Translations under genes and position numbers: made by a program | Assembly (NCBI GenBank): GCA_945900945.1 | Contig: CAMDKL010000022.1 | Coordinates: 1-52,422 of the forward strand | Reading direction: 5' to 3' | Length of the DNA stretch: 52,422 nucleotides | From: Pirellula staleyi DSM 6068 | GTDB taxonomy: Bacteria > Planctomycetota > Planctomycetia > Pirellulales > Pirellulaceae | Shown: in pieces, positions 45,734 through 52,422 of the stretch | Position numbering within the stretch: the stretch's first letter is position 1 | How the letters are laid out: every line of letters begins with the position of its first letter | The notes under the pieces: generated by a model | The model's input: only the letters and a program-made list of their open reading frames with translations | What the model was told of the DNA's origin: nothing | Databases searched by the model: none

Positions 45734-46422
45734 TCTAAACTGCTCCTAGGTTGTTCTGACTCGTATTTCTTTATTCCTTTTCGAGTACAAACAAACGCAT
45801 AAAAGTGAGTGTCCTGCCAACGATTCAGATTCGGAGGGTAGATATCGAGCCTTTCAACGTCGAAGAATTTCCCCAAGATTTCGTGTTGGCTGTCAACATG
45901 GGGATACCGAGCATGATAGTGCTGCTGAAGCTCTTCGGAGTACTTGTCAACAACGACTTCCTTGGCGACTCCGCACTGGTTTTTGACGATCAACGTACCT
46001 TGGTAAGAAAGCAAGGAGCTTATGTTTTCGTATAGTCGTAGCTCGTCGCAGATAGTTAAAAAGTTGGCAACACCAAAGAGCAGAATCACGTCGAATCGCT
46101 CAGCAGACTGATATTCCACGACATCGGATACAATGCATTGTAGGTTTTCATGTTGCTGCAAGCCGTGCAGAAAGCCAGCAAATTTTTCAACAGCAACCAC
46201 CTTGCGAGTGAAGGGGAGAAGCTTGATCGAAAGCGTGCATGTACCTGCGCCCATGTCTAAAACACTTGAATTGACCGATACGTAGTTCCGAACGAAATCG
46301 ACATCGAGTTGTAGACGACCATCGTCCCGGTAATTCGTCGCAATGCGTCGATCTTGAATTCGAGTTCTCGCATTCCAAAACGAATCGATTTTTTCCTTAT
46401 CCAGCACGATTGTATCTTTCAA
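45730..46422 (-). CDS. Class I SAM-dependent methyltransferase
   Basis: A 230-aa methyltransferase with a TTG start supported by a strong GGAGGGA ribosome-binding site. Motif I is SSVLDMGAGTCTLSIKL, followed by VVAVEKFAGFLHGL (acidic residue after the beta-2 strand) and the motif IV region AERFDVILLFGVANFLT. The substrate is not deducible. Its start overlaps the end of the nucleotidyltransferase gene by 26 bp and its stop overlaps the next gene by 4 bp. In such a context it may methylate a sugar, an alcohol or a nucleotide-activated precursor. Confidence 0.88.
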   Translation of the reverse strand: MKDTIVLDKEKIDSFWNARTRIQDRRIATNYRDDGRLQLDVDFVRNYVSVNSSVLDMGAGTCTLSIKLLPFTRKVVAVEKFAGFLHGLQQHENLQCIVSDVVEYQSAERFDVILLFGVANFLTICDELRLYENISSLLSYQGTLIVKNQCGVAKEVVVDKYSEELQQHYHARYPHVDSQHEILGKFFDVERLDIYPPNLNRWQDTHFYAFVCTRKGIKKYESEQPRSSLD

Positions 46423-47074
46423 TCCGTCCCTCCGGCCTATTTATCTGATTCCATTCAACCATTGCATTCGCTAGGTCGCGAGGTGTGTCCACTTCGACAC
46501 ATTGAACAGGCATAGAAGCGCACGGTAGTAATGATTCGATCATTTCAAATACATTACCGCGGTGTGGCCGCATGAATTGAGGATTGAAGTTGACAAGACC
46601 GGTCCACTCGTAAAGAGTCGGCTCAGAATAAGTTAGCTGACGGCAACATTGAAAAGCATCGAGAACGGCATAAACAGGTTGCTCCGAATTCACATCGCCA
46701 ACGCCGACGGTATCCACATCCTTGGACAGGATTGATTGGAAGTCAACTGGGCGAACTAGCAAGTCCCCGTCGAGCGAAACGCACCTATCTGTCTCGCCTG
46801 CAATACCCAAAGAAAGACTACATCCCGTTTTGGTTGATTTCCATTCATCATTGATGACGACTGTTACCGAAGGGCGGAATCTTCTCGCCATCCTCGCGAC
46901 GCTTTCACCCTGAAACCCAACGACAACCTTGACCCGAACATTTTCAGGAACAATGTGCATGAGCTGCCACTCGAGGATGGACTTACCACCAACTTCTACA
47001 AGCGATTTGGGACGGTTAGCACCGAGGCGCGATCCGCACCCTGCCGCACAAATAACAACCAATCGAGTATCCAT
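46397..47074 (-). CDS. Sugar/choline-phosphate-type nucleotidyltransferase
   Basis: A 225-aa nucleotidyltransferase with the pyrophosphorylase signature AAGCGSRLGANRPKSLVEVGGKSILEWQL at its N-terminus (G-x-G-x-R...P-K). VVINDEWKSTKTGCSLSLGI follows, then CVSLDGDLLV with the metal-binding aspartates. The short length and the N-D-x-W-x-x-T-x-x-x-S wording fit LicC/PntC-like cytidylyltransferases that activate phosphocholine or phosphonates better than large glucose-1-phosphate enzymes. The exact substrate is unknown. GGGGAG precedes the ATG. It is first in a four-gene operon. Confidence 0.85.
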   Translation of the reverse strand: MDTRLVVICAAGCGSRLGANRPKSLVEVGGKSILEWQLMHIVPENVRVKVVVGFQGESVARMARRFRPSVTVVINDEWKSTKTGCSLSLGIAGETDRCVSLDGDLLVRPVDFQSILSKDVDTVGVGDVNSEQPVYAVLDAFQCCRQLTYSEPTLYEWTGLVNFNPQFMRPHRGNVFEMIESLLPCASMPVQCVEVDTPRDLANAMVEWNQINRPEGRIERYNRAG

Positions 47075-47321
47075 TCGTCGCTCCCCTGTGTTCGCTCCCT
47101 TAAGTTATGCCACGTCTTTTGAGGTAAGGACGAACGGTAGGAAGAAGCAAGCATTCAAGTCAATACTGAAAATCGCCTCTGAAACTTTTTGTTTCGCCCG
47201 ATAAAAATCCGGACTTGACGCCAAAGACAGATGCAAACTACCATCCTGGGACGGTAATCGATGAGTTCGTTTCTGGGGTGACCGATTACTCCAAAATAAC
47301 GCCTTGTGGGAAAGGAAAGGA

Positions 47322-48329
47322 ATGGTCATGTCAAAGGTCTCGGAATTGTTTCGCCACTTCAAAAAGACGTTCTTCAGAAATCCATCGACGGGTACCTGGG
47401 GAAACTTCCCTATTATGCAAGGCCCCCACGAGCCCGAAATCTATTCAATCAACAAGCCAGATTACGGGAGATTGCAGTTCCCTGAGAATCAAAGTTCGCG
47501 TCAAGGGCAACTTTTAAGTGGCTTTGCAACAAAAGAACATATGGAGAGTTTGGCATTCCGCTTTTGGGCGGCCCAGCTTCATGAGAGCTGGCGTTTACAT
47601 CGCAAGCTATGGGAATTTTGTTATATACTCCAGGGCCTTTACGAGCGTGACCTACTTCAGCCAGGCAAAAGGGGACTAGGATTTGCGGTCGGGGAGGAGC
47701 CTCTCCCTTCACTCATGGCGTCCTATGGATGTAAAGTAGTGGCAACGGATCTTGACGTGTCTGATCCGCGCGCCGCTCCATGGGCAAAAACAAATCAACT
47801 CACGAATAGCCTTGAAATGCTCAACAAAAGAGGGATTTGCGCCCCTGCTATCTTTCGCGAGCACGTCAGCTATCGCCCTGTAGACATGAACAATATACCG
47901 GCAGATTTACGAGACTTCGATTTTACATGGTCGAGTTGCTCGTTTGAACACTGCGGGTCGATTGAGCAAGGACATCACTTCTTGATGGAGCAAGTGAAGT
48001 GTTTGAAGCCAGGGGGAATCGGAATTCACACAACGGAATTCAATTTAACTTCCAACGATGACACTATCACTACTGGACCCACGGTAATCTTCCGCCGCAA
48101 TGACATCGAGGATATGATCTCGGAATTAAGATCGCTTGGTCACCGGGTGGAGCCACTTTGTCTGGACCTAGGTGGGCATAAAGAGGACAAGTACATCGAC
48201 ACGATGCCTTACGGTCATAATATCCATATGAAACTAAAGCTCTTTGATAAATACACGTCTACCTCAATCGGTTTGATAATTGAGAGGGATGGGCTTCATC
48301 TGCAAAAACACAAACAGAGCTGTGCATAG
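47322..48329 (+). CDS. SAM-dependent methyltransferase-like protein
   Basis: A 335-aa protein from ATG 47322; GGAAAGG lies just before it, and a second ATG is two codons later. The C-terminal two thirds form a class I methyltransferase: GLGFAVGEEPLPSLMASYGCKVVATDLD (motif I and the acidic residue after beta-2), DFDFTWSSCSFEHCGSIEQGHHFL (motif IV) and CLKPGGIGIHTTEFNL. The N-terminal 100 residues (NPSTGTWGNFPIMQGPHEPE) look like a substrate cap. It is divergent from the nucleotidyltransferase gene and 141 bp before a GT1 gene. Enzymes of this type occur in surface polysaccharide clusters. Confidence 0.85.
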   Translation: MVMSKVSELFRHFKKTFFRNPSTGTWGNFPIMQGPHEPEIYSINKPDYGRLQFPENQSSRQGQLLSGFATKEHMESLAFRFWAAQLHESWRLHRKLWEFCYILQGLYERDLLQPGKRGLGFAVGEEPLPSLMASYGCKVVATDLDVSDPRAAPWAKTNQLTNSLEMLNKRGICAPAIFREHVSYRPVDMNNIPADLRDFDFTWSSCSFEHCGSIEQGHHFLMEQVKCLKPGGIGIHTTEFNLTSNDDTITTGPTVIFRRNDIEDMISELRSLGHRVEPLCLDLGGHKEDKYIDTMPYGHNIHMKLKLFDKYTSTSIGLIIERDGLHLQKHKQSCA

Positions 48330-48470
48330 TTTGCTAGACGTGAAGTGAAAAAGCATGGTGAATCGTCATTGAGTTGGCTTCGAAGTTGTGCTGGTAACCG
48401 ACGCCAGCTTGGAATTAAAGGGTCTTGGGTATTACAACACCCATGGGGAAACATTCGATAGAGGATTGCT

Positions 48471-49814
48471 ATGGAACAAGGTGCAAAAAGATTATTGATC
48501 GATTGTACGCACACCTTGACGTACGGATTGAAGACCGGAGTTCAACGTGTAGTGAGGAGCATAATTCGCGAGGCAAAAAGGCTTGAAATTCAACTCGGAG
48601 TGGAAGTCGTCCCTATTATTGTGGATGGGAATTCCTTTAGAAAAGTAGACACCGACACTTGGACGGATCCTGCGTTAAATGAGCCGCTGGATTTCCTAAA
48701 ACATGTTCCGATGTGGTACAAACTATGTGCAAAGCAGCTGTGTCGACTGGTGCCGAATGCGAGACTTCGGAGATGGTTGCTGCCTGACCCAGGACACCGC
48801 GGAGTATTTCGTTGGATCAAACGCCAACGAAAAAAAGGAATTTCTAAATTAGAGCAATCGTTATCTGTTTCCACGATTGGTGAGAATGACGTATTGCTTC
48901 TGCCAGATGCGTATTGGGCATATCCTCAGGTTTGGAATTTTGCCGCTGAAGCATGTAACAACGGTGCGAAAATTGCGGTAGTGATTTACGACCTAATTCC
49001 AATAACGCATCCTCAGTTTGTACGAGCCGGGAGCGATAAGGTCTTTCTAGAATATCTTCGAAACGTCTTGGACAACGCCGATTTGCTGATAGCAATCTCT
49101 AAGACCGTTCGCGACGAATTAAGACGAGAGCTTCCCAGACTGTTTCCTAATCGATCCATGCTGCCCAGAGTCGAGTCGTTTCGACTCGGCGCGGAGTTTG
49201 ATAAGTCGACTAGTCAAGTGAGAGTCGAAGCGAAACAACTTTTCGGGAGAATCGAGAATCCTCCTTATTTGATGGTATCAACATTTGATCCAAGAAAGAA
49301 TCACTCTACCTTGTTGGAAGCTTTCGAGATTTTATGGAAGACAAATCCAAAAGCAAAGCTCTGCTTGGTGGGCGGAAGCGGATGGATGTCGGAAGATCTG
49401 CTTAAGCGAATCAAAGCCCATTCGCGGTTCGGACAGGAGTTGTTCGTTTATCATGATTTCGATGATTCGTCACTTCATTACTGCTACAGCAATGCAAAGG
49501 CTGTAGTTTGCCCCTCGTTCGTGGAGGGGTTCAACCTGCCAATCGTAGAGGCACTCTGGCATGGCAAAAAGTTGATCGTTAGCGACATTCCCATCCACCG
49601 CGAAGTAGGCGGGAATAATTGTGAGTACTTTGAACTAGGAAATTCCAAGTCATTGGCGGCTGCATTAGAAAATTGGGAAAAAGAGTATATCAACAAAGAT
49701 AGAAGTATTTTACCTAAAATTTCCCCGATCACTTGGAGGGAAAGTACAAAAGAAGTATTGCTGCACAGTTTGAGCCTATGCGAGAGCAGCAGTGCCAGAC
49801 TCAAGAGCGCATGA
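48471..49814 (+). CDS. GT1-type glycosyltransferase, paralog of the 42-kb gene
   Basis: A 447-aa GT-B glycosyltransferase. ATG 48471 follows GAGG. It begins RLLIDCTHTLTYGLKTGVQRVVRSI, matching the start of the gene at 43479. The middle shares LLPDAYWAYPQVW and VVIYDLIPITHPQFV. The C-terminus shares PYLMVSTFDPRKNHSTLLEAFEILW, LCLVGGSGW, VVCPSFVEGFNLPIVEALWHGKK and DIPIHREVG. The two copies face opposite directions about 5 kb apart, so they probably arose by duplication and may add different sugars. The substrate is unknown. Confidence 0.93.
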   Translation: MEQGAKRLLIDCTHTLTYGLKTGVQRVVRSIIREAKRLEIQLGVEVVPIIVDGNSFRKVDTDTWTDPALNEPLDFLKHVPMWYKLCAKQLCRLVPNARLRRWLLPDPGHRGVFRWIKRQRKKGISKLEQSLSVSTIGENDVLLLPDAYWAYPQVWNFAAEACNNGAKIAVVIYDLIPITHPQFVRAGSDKVFLEYLRNVLDNADLLIAISKTVRDELRRELPRLFPNRSMLPRVESFRLGAEFDKSTSQVRVEAKQLFGRIENPPYLMVSTFDPRKNHSTLLEAFEILWKTNPKAKLCLVGGSGWMSEDLLKRIKAHSRFGQELFVYHDFDDSSLHYCYSNAKAVVCPSFVEGFNLPIVEALWHGKKLIVSDIPIHREVGGNNCEYFELGNSKSLAAALENWEKEYINKDRSILPKISPITWRESTKEVLLHSLSLCESSSARLKSA

Positions 49815-50082
49815 ACGTCATTCGGTTCTGTTTGACTACAACAACTTTTTGGTACGAGCGACCACCAAGTCTCTCGGTCGATTTTTACTCCAGCGATCGC
49901 TGATTGAATCGTTCGGTTGCCAGGATTGTCTTGGCAAACAAAAGCTAAGGCCATCGTGGGGATAGCTGCGCACGCAGGAATGCTCTTGACTTCGTGTGGT
50001 CGCTTTTGCGATACCGAAATTCCAAGAGGTATTGGTTTTGGGGAGTTCTCCTCGGACACAGGTCAGGGATGTCGAATACACG

Positions 50083-51996
50083 ATGAAAAATTTTTGGACG
50101 GCGATTCGCGATTCCATTCACCACACGCCAACGATCGTTCTGGCCACGCTTTGCTCGGTTGGAATAGCGGTCCTATGGGGATCCAATATCGGTGCCCTCT
50201 ACCCCGTCATCGATATGACCCTCAAGGGAGAGTCGATGCAGAGCTGGTTCGAAAAAAGTATCGACGCTAGCAATGCGAAAATCACACAACTTGAATTGCA
50301 GAAGCAAGTAGTACCTCATACTCCACTGGCTGATTCAGTCGAGTCCATCGAGAAGGAAATTCGGACCGAACAATCGAGCATCGCTTGGCGAACTTGGGGA
50401 TTGCGTTGGGCCAACGCCCTCTTACCTCGTGATCCGTTTCGTACCATTTGCTATATCATGGGACTCTTGATGGTCAGCACCCTGGTAAAGCACTTGCTCA
50501 TGCTGGCCAACGACCTCCTCATCGGGCACGTTTCGACAAGCATTGTTCGTGGCTTGCGCATGAAAGTCTTTGACGTTGCACTAGGTATGGACCGTAAAAC
50601 CTACCAGACGTTCGGGACAAGCGGACTACTGGCTGCCATCACTTCGGCGGCCGATGGCCTCGCGAGTGGTATGATGAGTCTCTTCGGTGCGGCAATTCGG
50701 GAGCCACTGCGGATCCTCTCATGCCTGATTATGGCTTGCTTCATTAGCTGGCGATTGCTGCTGCTGTCCGTCGTGCTTGTTCCATTGCTCATCTTGGTAG
50801 TGATGGTTTTCAATCGAAAAATCCGATCGATCGCCGCGTCCATCCTCGGGCGGAATGCTGGATTCCACGAGGTGCTCTTGGAAGCCTTGAGCAATATATT
50901 TACCGTCCAGGCGTTCACAATGGAACAGCACGAGAAAGAACGATTCAGTCGATGCACCAACGACATGCGACGCATCAATCTCAAAATGATTTTCTACACA
51001 GGTCTGAGCAAGCCCTTCACGGAATTGATCGGCGTTGGAATGGTTGCAATCACGGTCTGCGCAGGTGCATATCTGGTCGTTAATAAAGAGACGCATATCT
51101 TCTTTATGCAGATTTGCGACAAGCCAATGAGCGTCACCGACTTGCTCATTTTTTTCGGTCTATTGATCGGCGCCAGTGATCCTCTACGGAAACTCTCGGG
51201 GGTTTCGGTATCGATTTTCGGAGGTGCCATGGCGGCGAATTTTCTTTATGCAATCTTACACTCCAAACCAGTTCTGCCGCAAATTGCCAATCCGATTAGA
51301 TTAAAAGGACGCCATTCTTCCCTTTCGCTACTCAATGTCAATTTTCATTACAACCCAATACATCCCATTCTAAAAAACATCGAACTCAACATCCCATTCG
51401 GGAAAACCATCGCTATTCTCGGCTCCAATGGAAGCGGAAAATCAACGCTCATCCAGTTGCTGTGCCGCTATTACGATCCGGTGGAAGGATCCATTGCGAT
51501 GGATGGTGTCGATGTTCGCAAAATGGCCACCCAGGACCTTCGCAATCGTATCGCTTTAGTAAGTCAAAGTACGGAGCTTTTCAACCGGTCGGTACTTGAG
51601 AACATTCAATACGGTAGTCCTGCAAGTACGCGAGAGGAAGCTATCGAAGCGGCCAAGCTTGCCCATGCACATCAGTTCGTAAAGGACTCGCTAAGCGACG
51701 GATACGACACCATCGTTGGCCAATCCGGTCAGCGACTCAGTGGCGGCCAACGCCAACGGATTGCTTTAGCCAGAGCCATTTTACGCAAACCGGAGATTCT
51801 CATTTTGGATGAATCGACTAGCCAAATCGACATGGCCAGCGAAATTCAAATCCGCGAAACACTGCAATCGATGAAGGGCCAACTGACCATTATCATCATT
51901 ACGCACCGCGAAGCACTCATCGCACTGGCTGACGAAGTCTACACAATGCAGGGAGGGCAACTTCTGAATACGAACGAACGACGCATAGCAGCGTAA
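50083..51996 (+). CDS. ABC exporter, fused membrane and ATPase domains
   Basis: A 637-aa exporter of the MsbA/lipid-A-exporter type from ATG 50083; a GTG 29 codons upstream is open but adds a non-hydrophobic leader. The membrane domain starts TIVLATLCSVGIAVLWGS. Between the first and second helices is a long charged insert (about 45-115) that would lie outside the membrane. The remaining helices follow, including RTICYIMGLLMVSTLVKHLLML. The nucleotide-binding domain has Walker A LGSNGSGKST, signature LSGGQRQRIALA, Walker B ILILDES and switch histidine ITHREAL. It probably exports a lipid-linked product of the adjacent glycan genes. Confidence 0.93.
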   Translation: MKNFWTAIRDSIHHTPTIVLATLCSVGIAVLWGSNIGALYPVIDMTLKGESMQSWFEKSIDASNAKITQLELQKQVVPHTPLADSVESIEKEIRTEQSSIAWRTWGLRWANALLPRDPFRTICYIMGLLMVSTLVKHLLMLANDLLIGHVSTSIVRGLRMKVFDVALGMDRKTYQTFGTSGLLAAITSAADGLASGMMSLFGAAIREPLRILSCLIMACFISWRLLLLSVVLVPLLILVVMVFNRKIRSIAASILGRNAGFHEVLLEALSNIFTVQAFTMEQHEKERFSRCTNDMRRINLKMIFYTGLSKPFTELIGVGMVAITVCAGAYLVVNKETHIFFMQICDKPMSVTDLLIFFGLLIGASDPLRKLSGVSVSIFGGAMAANFLYAILHSKPVLPQIANPIRLKGRHSSLSLLNVNFHYNPIHPILKNIELNIPFGKTIAILGSNGSGKSTLIQLLCRYYDPVEGSIAMDGVDVRKMATQDLRNRIALVSQSTELFNRSVLENIQYGSPASTREEAIEAAKLAHAHQFVKDSLSDGYDTIVGQSGQRLSGGQRQRIALARAILRKPEILILDESTSQIDMASEIQIRETLQSMKGQLTIIIITHREALIALADEVYTMQGGQLLNTNERRIAA

Positions 51997-52130
51997 CTAC
52001 TTACCGTTTCTGATCACTTTTCACATCAATGCAATACCTCACGCGGTCGGGAATGTCTCGTTGAACGAGTCACATGCGTCAATGGCTCCCACGTGAGTGG
52101 GGTAGAGTGTGTCAACTTTGAGGACCTTCA

Positions 52131-52292
52131 ATGCCTCAGGATCCACGTTTGAATGGACGCAAGCTGCATATGACTGTCGTCTACCCAGATGGCAGTGTAT
52201 ATGACGGCAAACGCGATCTCCGCCCGGTTGTACGAGACCTGGCTCTTGAAAGTTTACCGCTGGAAAAATGGTCGGTGTTCGGCGACAACTAG
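52131..52292 (+). CDS. Small 53-aa ORF, possible gene
   Basis: An ATG at 52131 is preceded by GAGG at a reasonable spacing and by an in-frame stop 9 bp upstream. The 53-aa product (MPQDPRLNGRKLHMTVVYPDG, later VVRDLALESLPLEKW) has a plausible folded composition with strands near the N-terminus. I do not recognise it. It lies between the ABC exporter and the edge gene. Confidence 0.4.
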   Translation: MPQDPRLNGRKLHMTVVYPDGSVYDGKRDLRPVVRDLALESLPLEKWSVFGDN

Positions 52293-52342
52293 ATATCCGC
52301 ATTAGCGACAACTAAATTTCCCGACTAGATTTTGGTCGATTT

Positions 52343-52422
52343 CTACTCGGGAGGAATCTTCTCCAGAGGTTCCGACGTAGTCGTTGCTTGTTGTCTTGCC
52401 TGGGCTTCCTCCAATCGACAAC
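52343..52422 (-). CDS. C-terminal end of an edge gene (partial)
   Basis: The minus strand is open from the right edge to a TAG at 52343-52345. The visible tail reads RLEEAQARQQATTTSEPLEKIPPE, a charged helical segment followed by a Pro/Glu end. Only about 26 codons are in the window, so the product cannot be named. Confidence 0.5.
   Translation of the reverse strand, partial: CRLEEAQARQQATTTSEPLEKIPPE

Overview
The window looks like a chromosomal segment of a member of the Planctomycetota, probably Pirellulales-like. The lineage is inferred from gene content: a DUF1549/DUF1553 protein with a CAQCH motif next to a Tat-type DUF1501 protein and a WD40 protein, a DUF1598-type protein, a Tat-exported Gfo/Idh/MocA oxidoreductase, an FHA-GAF-sigma54 activator, and short GC-rich hairpin repeats. 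Conserved housekeeping genes (leuS, lpdA, clpX, trmB, mnmE, folP, rluA family) are scattered between lineage-specific genes in small operons. I found no rRNA, tRNA, CRISPR array, transposase or integrase.

Layout. 1-6.0 kb: lpdA-leuS on the minus strand, a membrane protein and a SnoaL-like secreted protein. 6.2-11.3 kb: the DUF1549/1553-DUF1501-WD40 operon, then a truncated Uma2-type gene. 11.4-18.4 kb: a small membrane protein, clpX, a sigma54 activator divergent from a DUF1598-type protein (perfect 16-bp palindrome between them), and an RluA-type pseudouridine synthase. 18.4-23.1 kb: ABC ATPase, ABC-2 permease and DUF4129 membrane protein. 23.1-27.3 kb: a SWIM-SNF2 helicase flanked on both sides by remnants of unrelated genes (GT2 glycosyltransferase C-terminus; vanadium haloperoxidase C-terminus). 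27.3-29.7 kb: an orphan TadE/TadG-like operon. 29.9-33.6 kb: trmB, oxidoreductase, mnmE. 33.6-38.4 kb: a cyanophycin-synthetase-like ATP-grasp protein whose Mur-ligase part has lost its P-loop, and two secreted low-complexity or Cys-containing proteins. 38.6-40.9 kb: UDP-glucuronate decarboxylase-like SDR, folP, and an 83-aa helical protein.

40.9-42.1 kb is non-coding. It carries two competing hairpin arms and then five 144-145 bp tandem repeats, each able to form several stems. 42.1-52.0 kb is a surface-glycan region: two paralogous GT1 glycosyltransferases in opposite orientations enclose an overlapping four-gene minus-strand operon (nucleotidyltransferase, methyltransferase, unknown 350-aa protein, GT-B-like transferase) and a plus-strand methyltransferase, followed by an ABC exporter. 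A cell-surface or exported glycan pathway is the simplest reading of this group.

The strongest candidates for something undescribed are the structured tandem array at 41316-42055, the CphA2-like protein at 33597-35522, and the small-transferase operon at 43693-47074. No function is proven for any of them. All calls rest on reading the sequence and family knowledge; no database search was made.
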